A program made the position numbers and the translations under genes. A DNA stretch of 64,000 nucleotides, taken from positions 24,806,501 through 24,870,500 of the forward strand of contig CP142460.1 of the NCBI GenBank assembly GCA_038049695.1. The letters run 5' to 3'. The DNA comes from Cinnamomum chago (Eukaryota > Streptophyta > Magnoliopsida > Laurales > Lauraceae). The notes below the pieces were generated by a model. That model searched no databases and was not told where the DNA came from. It worked only from the letters and a program-made list of their open reading frames with translations. Positions 35,801 through 46,816 of this stretch are shown one piece after another (within the stretch, counting starts at the first letter, position 1; each line of letters begins with the position of its first letter).

Positions 35801-37174
35801 TTGAGGACACCTGATAACCCACGTCCTGTATTCATAATTAAGAATATAAAGGATGATGAGTTACCCGAGTATATCGGTTTTCTTCGTGAGTTCGTTGATT
35901 GTTTTGCATGGTCTTACACTGAAATGCCTGGCTTAGACCCCAAAATAGCAGTCCACAAACTCAATCTGCAAAAAGACATCAAGCATGTCAAACAAGGCCA
36001 AAGAAGATTCCGTCCTGATGTGATGGACAAAATTGAACAAGAAGTTCAGAAACTCAAAAGTGTTGGCTTCATCCACGAGGAACAACATCCTGAATGGTTG
36101 ACCAACATCGTCCCCGTGACAAAGAAAAATGGGCAGATCAGGGTCTGTATTGACTATAGAGACCTGAATAATGCATGCCCTAAAGATGAATTTCCACTCC
36201 CCATACCAGACGTGATGATCGACAACACTTACGAATTCGAGTGAATGACATTGATGGATGGATTCTCTGGCTACAATCAGATAAAGATGCATTCTGAATA
36301 TGAAAGACACACATCATTTCGGGCCCCATTTGGCGTGTATTGCTACACAGTCATGCCATTTGGTTTGAAAAATGTGGGTGCAACATATCAGAGGGCTAGG
36401 ATGAAAATATTCCAAGATATGAAGCACAAGACGGTCGAATGTTATGTCGACGACCTCACCGTCAAAAGCCGAAGAAGAGAAGACCATCTCAAAGTTCTTC
36501 GAGAAGTCTTCCTCCAACTTCGCAAATACAAGCTGCGGATGAATTCACTAAAGTGCTTCTTCGATGTCTCATCGGGAAAGTTTCTTGGATTCATAGTTCG
36601 GAAAGGCAGAATAAAACTTGACCCCACCAAACTCAAGGCTATCCTAGAAATGCCATCTCCAAAAACCCTAAGAGAACTAAAAGGGCTTCAAGGAAGGTTG
36701 GCATACATTCGACGGTTCATCTCCAATCTGTCAGGGAAGTGTCTTCCATTCTCTCGCCTAATAAAGAAAGGTGTGGACTTTGTTTGGGATGCTGAATGTG
36801 AAGCCGCATTTCAAGACATCAAGACATACATGACTAAACCTCCAGTGCTGGCTTCCCCCACAACTGGAAAACCATTCATCTTGTACACAAGAGCTCTCGA
36901 TTACTCTTTGGGCGCTCTACTAGCACAAGAAAACGACGAGGGAAAAGAAGCCGCTCTATATTACCTCAGCCGCATGTTGGTAGGTGCAGAGCATCGCTAC
37001 TCTCCAGTTAAAAAAGAATGCCTTGCAGTGATGTTCGCCGTACAAAAGTTGCGTCACTATCCGCTATCCAACACAGTATACCTGATTTTGAAGATCAATC
37101 TCTTAAAGGTCATTGTCACAAAAGCAGGTTCTTTTAATGCCCGATTAGCAAAATGGTACATCCTTCTGTCGTAA
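35801..37174 (+). pseudogene. Reverse transcriptase and RNase H of element C, broken
   Basis: Frame 35801-36244 has RT fingers (VGFIHEEQHPEWL, RVCIDYRDLNNACPKDEFPLP). A TGA at 36242-36244 interrupts, and the same frame goes on at 36245 with MDGFSGYNQI, MPFGLKN and the catalytic CYVDDLTVKS near 36440-36470. The connection is followed by the first RNase H (LYTRALDYSLGALL, AALYYLSR, YSPVKKECLAV) to a stop at 37174. After that stop ADFLAEHP is still readable. The enzyme copies RNA to DNA. All main motifs are present; the stops are lethal as written. Confidence 0.92.
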
Positions 37175-37329
37175 TTCGATATTAGGTATGTACCACAAAA
37201 GGCAATCAAAGGCCAAGCTCTAGCAGACTTTCTCGCAGAGCATCCATTATCTAAGGATTCTCCACTGAGGGATGATCTCCCAGACGAATTTGTTTATAAC
37301 GTGGAAACTTCCTTACCAAATGCTTCCTA

Positions 37330-38032
37330 GGACAACCAAGACGAATGAAAAAGGAAAACAGATGTCGTGAATTGGCATCCTCTTTGTCAGTCCCGACAAA
37401 TGCATGATTCCACATGCTTTCTCGCTACTGGAACCATGTTCAAACAACGCAACTGAGTACCAAGCCCTGATTGTGGGATTGGAACTCGCCCTCAAATCTG
37501 GCATCACCATGCTGGAAGCTTTTAGGGACTCTCAACTGATCGCCAACCAGATGAATCAGAAATTTGAAGTCAGGAAGCCCGATCCGTTGCCTTACTACAA
37601 CAAGGCACAATCATTTCGGCAAAAGTTCGACGTCTGTCGCATATCCCACATCCTCAAAGGTGAAAACCTCCGTGCAGATGCCCTGGCTGGACTTGCAGCG
37701 TCTATGGCAATCCAAGAAGGGGAAAACATGCAAATTCCAGTGTGTCAAAGAAGGGTAAGCCTTCAAAGACGAGCTCCAAACTTTCATTTGAACATTCATT
37801 CAAAAATGTTTTACAGAAAATCCTTCAACGGAGTGCTTCTACGCTGCTTGTCACAACAAGAAGTCGAGGAAACTCTCAAAGAAGTACATACTGGTCTTTG
37901 TGGAGCTCATCAGACTGGTCCTAAGCTCTATGATTAGATAAAAATGTTAGGTTATTATTGGCCTACCATGGTAGCAGACGCTATGCAATTTGCTAGACGC
38001 TGCCAACAATTTGCTAAACTTAAATTATGGGT
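37330..38032 (+). pseudogene. Second RNase H and integrase zinc-binding start of element C
   Basis: Frame 37404-37937 encodes an archaeal-type RNase H: NNATEYQALIVGLELAL, DSQLIANQMN, and the end RISHILKGENLRADALAGLA. Its first strand with the catalytic Asp lies in broken sequence before 37404. Then comes the integrase zinc-binding domain start (HTGLCGAHQTG), a TAG near 37935, and YYWPTMVADAMQFARRCQQF. The second cysteine of the CxxC pair is Phe (CQQF). The DDE catalytic core is absent: the sequence passes into the LTR at about 38032. Confidence 0.85.
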
Positions 38033-39480
38033 GCATGGTCGCCGGTGACCATAGAAATCCGGGTCGCCGGATTTCGCCTGAAAACCCACTTTTCCGGGTT
38101 ATTTTCATGTTTCGAGATGATTGGCCCCTGCGGTTTTTCAAAAATCTAATTTTTCAGGCATGTAATCCGTTGATCTTTGTCAACATCACGGATCTATCAC
38201 CGGAATCATCAAATCATCATTGATCGCTCCAAGATCGCCAACTGGCCGACCAAGAAAGTACACTTTCTGTCCGACCGATCGAGAAATCGACAAGACAAAT
38301 GTCACCGGCCCACTGATATCAACTAATGTTTGAAGTTACATCGCCATCCGACATCAAACAATATGTGGATCCATTGGCGATCATCACAAGAAGAATTCCA
38401 AAAATACGCGGTACGGCCCGCGACTCTTCAAATGCCCTGGCGACCACATAATGCTGTTAATTGACCCGTTTTATGACAACTTAATGTGGTCATTAACCCA
38501 TTATTTTTGAACGGCCCAATCAAAATCAAGCAAATAGGAGTTACAAATCCAAGTAATCATGATATTAAAATCATGAAACTCCCCTCATCATAGAGATTAA
38601 GGGTGATTAAATGCCCATCATTCTCCATCGGCCAATCACAAGCCAAGAAAAAGGAGTTACAAAATCAAAGAATTAAAACTTGTAACTCTTCTCATCATGG
38701 AGCATCAATGCCATCAATGCTCATAAACCTACCTTATAGCCACCAAAAGCGTATAAAAGGGGGGTCATTCTAAGAAAAAAAGGTCCAGAAAAATTCAAGA
38801 AAAATCCCGGTCTAGAAAAATTCAAGAAAAACCCCCAAAGAATTGTCGAAGACATCCTGCTACTCTGCTGCAAAAGAAATACCACAAGGTGATCGAAGTC
38901 CCTTCGGGGGCCAGCCCCCCAAGGTTTCCTCTCTCCTATCCAATATGGCCTAAACGCGGCTCTTCAGCCCGTTTACTCGGTTTTTCATTGGATATAGGAC
39001 CTCCCCTTGGTCTTTATCCTCTAAAAAACCGAGGTCCAAGCCAAGCCAAAGAATCAAAGCATCAAGCGTTCTCATCTGAATGATGATGGCGATGTCCATA
39101 CATGACTTGCGACCGTCGATTTGAACGAGTCCCCGCAATCTCCTGAGAAGTCAGATCCATTTTCTCAATTTTCTATTGTATTTTATATTCTTTGTAAAGA
39201 GACCAAAAAAATCACATTTCTTGTCTTTCATTATTGATGAGATTTGTAAATCACATTTCACGGCACAAATCGCCTTTCACGGCAAACAAAACCGCCTTTC
39301 ACGGCAAACATAAATGAAATCGCCTCTCATGGCATTTAAAAAAATTGTGTCTCTTTCTTAAAATATGTATGCAGTGGAAAGTTAGAAAGAAGAATTGATT
39401 TCATTTCTACTTGTAAAGGTGAATCTCCGGATCACTATCTCAAATTCCAAGTAGAATAGAAAATCTAGCATACCCGTACA
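38033..39480 (+). repeat. 3' LTR of element C, lacking its first 1 kb
   Basis: It matches 3980-5392 along its length. The junction with pol lies at the shared motif CATGGTCGCCGG. TATA box GTATAAAAGG at 38751-38760. It ends CA at 39479-39480 next to the duplicated segment. The U3 tandem repeats of the other LTR copy are missing. Confidence 0.78.
38751..38760 (+). promoter_or_regulatory. TATA box of the truncated LTR of element C
   Basis: GTATAAAAGG lies at the same place as CTATAAATAG in the first LTR copy. Confidence 0.6.
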
Positions 39481-39633
39481 AAAATGTTGATGACTCGCTT
39501 TTCCTCCTCCGTCGTACCCCGGCTGCCCTAGGGGCGGAAGGAGAGGACGAAAGGCCGGGCCCCAATCAATGCCATGGTCTTCGGTGTCATAGGCGTTTAG
39601 CTAGTCTCGGGTGAAACCAACTACCTCCATATT

Positions 39634-40320
39634 TCATTGGACGGTCTGTTTGACTTGATGGTCAAGCCATTCCCTCATATCGTCATTGTCTTCTGGTCTC
39701 TGGCGCGACCTCTTGGAGTCGTCAATTAAATGGTTGCTACTTGAGCCTTCATCGTAAGCTCGGTCGCGCCTTTTATTGCTTAGGACTTGTCTCAAGTCCT
39801 GTTCGAATGAAGGGGGCCGGTTGCGTCTGGGGGGTGATACCGAGGCTCTCTCCTTCTCCCGGAGTCGCCGCTTGAGTTTACAGATCAACTCCTCCTGCTC
39901 TTGGATAATTAGATTTTGGGCCTCGATATCCGCGAGGAGCGGATCGTCATCATCGCCAGCATTGACCTGGTGATGTGATTGGTGCGACTTGGACGACATT
40001 AGCGTATAATCTCGCCGGGAGCGCTCCGGTGGAGGGGTGTCCTGGCGAGGATGCTCTTATGGAGGAACGTCCTAACAAGGGCGCTCCGTTAAAGTGACAT
40101 TTTGCCAGAGACGCTCCAGCAGGAGGTCATCTTATTTGGGAGGTGCTGTCACCCCCTTCGAAGATAAGCCTAATTGAATGATAGGCCCTTCCATGCTCAC
40201 TGTGCCAGGTTTTCCCCTGGTTCTTCTTTGGCGAGGAGCCTGTGGCGGCTGCTTTGGTAATACTTGTAGTAGCGACAGGGCCCTCGAAGGTCCTTCACCG
40301 TTTATGGTCTTTAGAGGCAT
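39634..40320 (-). pseudogene. Tat-lineage gag remnant, copy in P3
   Basis: Frame 40320-40132 gives the Pro/Gly-rich start. Frame 39999-39634 (121 codons) gives the helical segment LIIQEQEELI-KLKRRLREK and continues in frame through SNKRRDRAYDEGSSSN and DMREWLDHQVKQ, a run typical of Tat gag just before the capsid. The P2 copy has lost this frame through a one-base deletion. Capsid, zinc knuckle and pol are missing. Likely a truncated element. Confidence 0.7.
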
Positions 40321-40347
40321 GGTTTTTGTGAATCTGATTCAATCTTT

Positions 40348-40365
40348 CTCATAGACGACGCCAAT
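40348..40365 (-). other. Primer-binding-like site in P3
   Basis: On the minus strand the sequence is CAATTGGCGTCGTCTATGAG, a mutated form of TTGGCGCCGTCTGTGGG found in P2, directly after the LTR end. Confidence 0.55.
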
Positions 40366-41158
40366 TGTAAGTGCCTAAATATTACGGGCTTGGTTAGATA
40401 AGTATAAAACTCTCAATATTACTGTTAAGCTTCTTTGGGAAAGACCAACTGCCTGAGACCTGAAAGGGAAAGAGAGAAAACAAAGGTCAAAGGCCCTGGC
40501 TGCAGTCAGCCGAAGGCACTCCGATGCCTAAGTTAGTGTTGTCACTGAATAAAGGATGAGTGAGTGGAGGAGAAGAAAGAGTTTGGATTATGTGAGTTTA
40601 TGTTCTATTGTATTGTGTACCTCTTTGGGATCTTACCCTTGTATATATAGGCGGAAGTCCCATATAGTGCTTCCTCAGTGGAGGTAGGTGGAAGTACTGT
40701 CACATCAGCCCATGCTATGTTTCTTTAGTGGAGGTAGGTGGAGGCACTGTCCCATCGAATCATGCACTGACTTCTTATATTAATACGGATGTGATCGCTA
40801 GATAAGGACAACCCCTTATCATTATCCGGCACTCATCTTATCTGTCAGCACGTTCTGCAACATAGCCGTAGTTTTTTGGGAGTACAATTATGGCTTAGTA
40901 TTCATCTCAGTTGGTCGTACCGAGTTGAAGATGATACCGAGATCAGATATGGACGCATCCTGGCACTGTTGGCGAGGTGCCTTATACCGAGACCGATGTG
41001 AGCCTAGTTGGTACTTTTACCGAAGCTAGCTCAAGCTTGGTGCTAGCTGGCACTGTCTTGGTACTATTGTCGAGTTTGGAAACCGAGATCGAAATAAGCC
41101 AAGTCAGTACTGTTACCGAAATTAGCATAACCCTGCTCTCAGGGAAACGTCCCACACA
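40366..41158 (-). repeat. Tat-type LTR in P3 (793 bp)
   Basis: On the minus strand it begins TGTGTGGGACGTTTCCC and ends GGCACTTACA, so it has TG...CA ends. TATA-like CTATATATACAAG on the minus strand near 40638-40652. Very close to 8032-8838, but about 20 bases shorter in the U3 near 41055. Confidence 0.7.
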
Positions 41159-42030
41159 GAAACATACACTACAATATGAGTTTTGATTTGTGGATTTCAT
41201 AACACAAAGCACGAATGGTAACATAAATATAATCACGGAATTCTCATCCTATCATCCACACGATTCAAAACATGATAAACAAATCAAATCACATAAATCC
41301 TAAGTTCTAGCAAGGTTTTAGGTTGATCAAATCACAATGGGCCAAAAAAGGTCATGATATAACGATCAAGGCACATGCAGAAAGTTCTGCAATTTTCCCA
41401 CGCATGATGGTCGAATAGAAAATACAACATAAATCCGATAGAGGTGTGATCGAGTTGATTATAGGTTCAGTAGAAAGGTACAGAAGTCTTGTACTTAATT
41501 GAAAAAGATCTAAGTTAGATTCCACTGGTAAACTGGTTTTAATATATACTGAAGTAAAGTAAAATTCGGATATCTGCAGTTGGATAGATTTGCCCTTGTA
41601 ATTTGTATAGATTATATCAGTCATCTGACCTCAAAATCATGCAACCTACTCATCGATTTCGTAGTACCTGATGACACAAAAGTATAGTTGAGTCACAATT
41701 TTTAGATCATTTGATTGACGGAAAAGGGCTTACTGGATTCTATCTAACTACACAAGCCCCAAATCTCATCTATAACATATAATACACATTTAACTTAGAT
41801 GAAATACATCATGGAATCACTTTCTTTTTCTACATCAAAAGGGTTATACGGTAACAGAAAAGAAAATAAAGTAGGAAAAGACACATACAAAAACAGAGAT
41901 TGAGAAAGAACAAATCAGCCTACCAAAAACACCATGGAACTGCAAGCACTCTACTTGGCCAGCCGTGCGAAGACGGATGTTGAAATCAGACCTATTGACT
42001 TCTGCATTTTCTTCAAATTCTGTACTTCCA
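41159..42030. other. Unassigned DNA in P3
   Basis: AT-rich, matching 8839-9713. No gene seen except the C-terminal tail of the RNase H-like frame, which stays open on the minus strand to 41844. Confidence 0.5.
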
Positions 42031-42430
42031 ACATCAACACTTCTTTTTGCTTTCTTGTACCACTCATTTCCTATTGACGGAAGGAAGAAGGCAAAAGTCG
42101 TTAAAGTTGGCCAATTCAACTTGGACAAGTAGTTAGCTATTTTATTCTGGGACCTCCTGCAAAAATTTATTTCCCGAGTATCGAAGGCTTTAAGGAAATT
42201 AAGAAGCTTTTTCTTAGTAAGCATGAAATCCCAAGGAAGATTCTTTTCTTTTTTTCAAATTCTATGCTAGAATGAGGCAATATCCTTCTAGCATAACTCG
42301 TTTAATCTCATTCTCATGATAAATTAAAACTTCTTCATAGAGGGCCCTTAATTCAGCTTCAAGTGGGTATACTATTTCTATTGCTCCAAAACATGCAACC
42401 ATCATCTCTCCCCGTGATTCCTTACAATGC
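42031..42430 (-). pseudogene. RNase H-like fragment, copy in P3
   Basis: The minus strand reads PLEAELRALYEEVLIYHENEIK, then after breaks the open frame 42224-41844 with LLNFLKAFDTREINFCRRSQNKIANYLSKLNWPT. The acidic EAELRAL start and the RRSQNKIA-YLSKL end fit the middle and C-terminal parts of RNase H domains found in plant LINEs and in RNase H-like host proteins. The catalytic first strand and the rest of a LINE are not seen. About 390 bases; origin unresolved. Confidence 0.55.
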
Positions 42431-42722
42431 GGCAATGCCCCCTCATAGTGTTGTCTCGTTACCTAGGTTGACAACCCCACCATGGAATAACTTCATCCCA
42501 CACAAATACATTGAATTCGGGTGTGTGTGTATTATAATAATAATAATAAAAAAAAAAAAAAAGGTGTAAAAACAATCTAGGAATACAGAGACCACATGTG
42601 GGACATCAAATCTAACATAAATGTGATCATAAGAATCAAGAGAAATAACAATGGTTGATAAATAATAATCTTACATGATCTAATATATTTATAACATAGG
42701 TCAAAGACTCTAGAGATACTAA

Positions 42723-43625
42723 GGTATGTCTGAATGCACAACAAAATACAAGAAAATAATATTTTATATAATATAATCTTTCATTTTCTAAAAACGAAAG
42801 TCTCGTGCGTTTGGTAATCCAAGAAAAAATTGAAGAAAAAGTTCTTTTCTTTCAAAAAGCTTAATATTTTCTCCTACAACTCCCCCCTTAGAAAATTTTC
42901 TACAAGATAAGAATCTTTCAAAATGACGATTACAACGTGGTAGAGTAAAGTAAAAACTTTAGTTCACCAAATCCATCATGATATGTTTGTTTATATATAT
43001 GGTAAAATAAAGTAAAAGTAAATGTCACCGCACGGTAAAGGTGGGGTAAAGTAAAGGGTGAAGTAAAGTGAGAAGGAATGCTAAAGTAGTTTCTTTTTTT
43101 TAAATTTACTTTATCACATTTTATTGTAGTTTTATATGGTAAATAAAAAGTGGCTTATTTACATATGCGGTAAAGTAAAATAAATATTGATGTCATATCA
43201 CGTAAAAGGTGAAATAAAGTACGTGGTAAAGCAAAGTGGGAGCAAGATAGAGTTATAAGTAGTTGTTTTTTGTATTGGCTTTACTCTACTATACTTTACC
43301 ATGGTTTTGTGTGATAAAAGAAAAGTAATTTATGGTAAAAAAAAAAAAACATGGCCGTTTAACTTTACTTTACCACACCACTTTTTTTATCCAGACATGG
43401 CAAATTATATATAAATTAAAATATTTAATAAAAAATATTTTAATAATATAATTCACTTTAATTATAGCACCTCCCAAACAGCTCAATTTAAAATCTGTAA
43501 TATTCTTAAAAAATATGTCAAACAACAAAAAATACTATAATATCGCATTATTCTATTATATACTATTTTATTCTTGTAATAATTAAATCTGTAAATATTT
43601 TATTATGTAAACATCCAAACGCGCC
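42723..43625. mobile_element. Complete PIF/Harbinger-type MITE (903 bp)
   Basis: TAA at 42720-42722 and 43626-43628 flank the element. Terminal repeats are GGTATGTCTGAATG on the left (GGTATGTCTGGATG in the P2 copy) and, on the minus strand, GGCGCGTTTGGATG on the right, matching at about 10 of 14 positions. A TAA/TTA target duplication is the mark of PIF/Harbinger elements. Inside are many GGTAAAGTAAAG motifs and no ORF of note, so it is non-autonomous. Confidence 0.7.
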
Positions 43626-43628
43626 TAA

Positions 43629-44185
43629 GATGTTAGGATTATTAAACTCTTAGGTAAACATCATTGCATAGATTACAAAGCACACTAAACAAACACATAA
43701 GTAGGTGAATAATAACTGCAGAGTTTTCAGAATTTGACACATGGTTGGTTCAAAAAATCTTTTTTCTTTAAAAAAATCAAAATCAATGGATTCCCACTTG
43801 CTGATGAAAGGTCACTTGAAATAAAATCTTCTAAATTCTTTTCAGATCTAATAGAGATAGATAAATATTTTTCACAGATTTTCAAATATAGTACAGGTTT
43901 ATAAAAACCAAACAGTTTTTTCATAAAACAATTTTGACAGCTGACTATACAAAGTTCATAGGATATTCTAAAAAAACTCAGAAAAATATGATTCTACTTG
44001 CATTGGTTTGGCGACTCAAAGATCTATAATTTTTATGAAGATAGAGAAAATCAATTCCTTGTTGATTTTGAGTAATTAATGCTTTAGCAGTCGTTACAAG
44101 TGTTGCTAAACAGATTTTGGACAGGTTTATAAGCGCAGTGATAATTCAGTCATTAGAAATTATTTCTCAACAATTATTATGCCAA
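43629..44185. other. Unassigned AT-rich DNA
   Basis: No gene or terminal repeat recognised. Confidence 0.4.
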
Positions 44186-44370
44186 AACTAGGCCTATCAA
44201 TGGGCCGGGCTGGGCCTGGACGTGGGTTGTCCAATCCCGTCCCGAATATTGGGCTGGCTTGCTGGGGGTTGTCCAATCCCGGCCCTAAATTAAATGAGCC
44301 TGCGTCAAATCCAATTCCGTGCGGGGCCGGGTTGGGCTTGGGCCGGGCTTGGGCTTAGCATGATCTTGAA
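44186..44370 (+). mobile_element. GGGCCGGGC-rich hAT-like end
   Basis: CTAGGCCTATCAATGGGCCGGGC and the GGGCTGGGCC motifs behind it resemble the terminal and subterminal sequence of many plant hAT elements. GGTTGTCCAATCCC is repeated at 44227 and 44265. I found no matching opposite end, so this may be a fragment. Confidence 0.4.
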
Positions 44371-44886
44371 TTTAAGCTAAACATTCTCTAATTTTTATTC
44401 TGTTTTGCTACAATGTTAGTGCACAACTAAATCGTATTTTTTCCTCAATGCTAGTGCACTACTAAATTGTTGAGCCTGGATAACCAAAGACTCCATAGAT
44501 ATGAATAATATATTTTATATTTTTTTACTGAATAATCTTGGACAGAGTTTTAAATAAGCATATTAAAGATGAGCATGCATATAGAATTAGATAAATAGAA
44601 AAAAGCACGACTAATCTGACAATTTGAAAGGTATATATCATCAATAATTAGCTGATTGAAAATGAATGAATCTATATAAAGAATGAATCAATACAAGGTA
44701 GAAAAGCATATTGCAATAAACTGTCCATATATTACATTAATCGTCCATGCTATGAAATTTGTCCATGGTAATCAATGCACACTAACAAACTGTGAAAAAA
44801 CATAGGTTGTTCACATCAGTGAACTAATTTGATGGGTTTGGATCTGGTTGAGGTATTCAAACCTCAATGATCAATTGGATGGTAGG

Positions 44887-45000
44887 CAGTTGCGGACCCA
44901 TGATTTTTATTTGGGTGGGGCGAGAATAGTTTAGACTTTGCTAGACTTTTTTCTACATCAAAAAATAGTGAAAGAAAAAACATATTGCATTCAAAAGAAG
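44887..45000 (+). mobile_element. hAT-like end, partner not found
   Basis: CAGTTGCGGACCCATGATTT, then TTTGGGTGGGGC, resembles the terminal repeats of the hAT element at 47624-49474 (CAGTGGCGGACCCAGGATTT on its right end). No matching end is seen before the Helitron-like array at 45734. Confidence 0.5.
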
Positions 45001-45218
45001 AAGAATAAATAAGTAGTTAAAACTCAATTTCGATAATTTCTATAATTTTATACGTGAAAGGCTCATTCTATTTACTAAATCTTTCAGATATTTTCTTTTA
45101 AATAATTTTATTTCATATTTATGCTCGCCATTTTGCTTTATCTTTATCATTATTATAAGGTTCATATAACATTCATGCATGGTATATGGAAGTAAAAATT
45201 TTAGTTATTCCATTGCAG

Positions 45219-45320
45219 GATGGAGCGTCAACAGCAGCCTTCTCTCCGACTGCATTCCATGATATGTTGCATAGCAGAGACAGCTCTAGCATCGTCACCA
45301 TTGATACCATAAAGAACACG
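45219..45320 (+). other. Possible captured exon (102 bp)
   Basis: Between an acceptor-like TTGCAG (45213-45218) and a donor-like GTACTT (45321) lie 102 bases, exactly 34 codons, open in the frame that starts at 45219 and clearly richer in GC than their flanks. The product begins DGASTAAFSPTAFHDML and ends VTIDTIKNT. I do not recognise it. It lies between a hAT-like end and a Helitron array, both of which are known to carry gene fragments. No adjoining exons seen. Confidence 0.4.
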
Positions 45321-45512
45321 GTACTTTTGACTCGAACATGATTCGATTTTTTTTCTTTTGACAATTGATTTAAATTTATATATAAGATTCTCTAAAAATA
45401 TTTTCCTTTATAAAAATTAAAAATTAAAAATTAAAAAAAAAAAAAACTTCATGCATCCCATATGCATTTGACCAACAATTACTTCATATTTATATTTTAA
45501 TTTACTTTCAAC

Positions 45513-45515
<3 letters not shown>

Positions 45516-45558
<43 letters not shown>
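45516..45558. repeat. (CT)n microsatellite
   Basis: About 20 uninterrupted CT units. Confidence 0.95.
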
Positions 45559-45559
<1 letters not shown>

Positions 45560-45694
45560 GTGAATGGGAAGGCAAGAGGTATATGGGGTTCTCCAACATA
45601 TGGTGACCAATCTTGAATTTTCTATATAATTGTATTAAATGTAATTTGTTTACTTGATGTCTACTTTCAATTTAAATTGGCTTTTCTTTCAATG

Positions 45695-45734
45695 AATTAA
45701 AGGCTTGCGCTGGACGCGGGCCCTAAAGTGCTAG
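45695..45734 (+). mobile_element. 3' end of a Helitron-like element
   Basis: GCGCTGGACGCGGGCCCT, then AAAGTGCTAG, ends in CTAG followed by T. A GC-rich hairpin-like stretch shortly before CTRR and a T after it are marks of Helitron 3' ends. The next base starts another Helitron-like unit. Confidence 0.5.
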
Positions 45735-46816
45735 TTATATAATAAAAGACAATGGGTGATTCTGTGGGACAGCGACACGTGGCGGCAGGAGACTTCCTAG
45801 GAGGATGACACGTGGCGCATCCTTAGAATTTTTGCAATGCCACATTCCGGAATTACCATTCTAATCTAATCTCATCACCTAAAATATCTCAATGCAAATC
45901 TAAGATATTCTTGAAATAAGATACCTATCCCTTCTCTAAAATATAGCATACAATAATAACTGCTATTTAGTTACCTTCAAAGAGCCCCACGTATTATTAA
46001 GCTAACAAGAAAAAAAGAATAGAGGCTCTTTGGCTATGATTTTAGTGATCGGTGAACATATATGTATTAAATGTTATTGCATGTCAATTTGTGGGACCCT
46101 TATATCAGATCTAAGTTGCAGAAATTTGGAGCACTTTCGTAGACAGTATTTTGCTACTTTTTTTCTTAATTTTCTCTTTCAGTATTTGGTATGATTAATC
46201 CGTGGGGACCATTGTAGGAGCCAGTTAATTTCAAAATCCACACTTAATATATAATGATTTATATTTACTAATTTAACCAAATAAATTTTCAAATCTTCTT
46301 TATTTTCAAACTCACAATTTATGGGGGCCACTTTTTATATACCATCACATGAAGAGCTTTTTTATTATCAGAGCGAGTGTCATTTTCATAGGTTGTATTC
46401 TGCTACTTTTTTCTCCTTATTTTCCTTTCAATTTTCAGTAAGATTAATATGAGGTGCTCATTATGGACATTTTTCTCCTTAGTTTTCTTTAGATATTTGG
46501 TAGGATTAATTAATCTGTGGGGCCCATTGTGGAAGCCAATTAATTCCAAAATCAACATTTAATTCTAAAATAGCACTCAATTTATGGCTAAGCACAAATA
46601 TAATCAAATCAATATCCTAAAATCTTTACTATTTACTTGATCTTTCCCTAAATATTTTCAGTTACTTAAAATTTCTCTAATGAGTTTTCATCTTTATTAT
46701 GAATTATATATTAATATTTATTTATAATTTATTTAAATATTTAGAAATATTTCTAATTAGAAATTTTAATGATTTTTTAATTATGGCATGCATTGGGCGT
46801 AGGCCTATTGCACTAG
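45735..46816 (+). mobile_element. Helitron-like unit X (1082 bp, non-autonomous)
   Basis: It starts TTATATAATAAAAGAC, like the next two units, and ends GGCCTATTGCACTAG followed by T. From about 45790 to its end it matches 55785-56892 in the same orientation. No ORF of note. ACACGTGGC occurs at 45775-45783 and 45808-45816. The 5' end is not the classical TC, so the family call is inference from the 3' end and the array layout. Confidence 0.55.
45775..45816. promoter_or_regulatory. Two ABRE/G-box motifs in unit X
   Basis: ACACGTGGC occurs twice, 33 bases apart. ACGTGGC is the core bound by bZIP factors of abscisic-acid responses. Only the motifs are seen; activity is not shown. Confidence 0.5.

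Larger units (their letters stand above)
31383..38032 (+). mobile_element. Tat/Ogre-type Gypsy element, 5'-truncated and decayed (element C)
   Basis: Order on the plus strand: gag, a long acidic linker, protease, RT, RNase H, a second RNase H, and the zinc-binding start of integrase. RT before integrase marks Ty3/Gypsy. The second, archaeal-type RNase H after the first is a mark of the Tat lineage. The 5' LTR and the leader are missing. The integrase core and 3' non-coding part are deleted at about 38032, where sequence jumps into the middle of the LTR. At least nine stops or frameshifts are visible. Confidence 0.88.
39481..43488 (+). repeat. Duplicated segment P3 (without the Copia element)
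   Basis: Matches 7147-9713 joined to 18932-20408. It starts AAAATGTTGATGACTCGC directly after the LTR of element C and runs through a gag remnant, an LTR, unassigned DNA, an RNase H-like fragment and most of a MITE. The Copia insertion site is intact near 42030. Confidence 0.85.
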
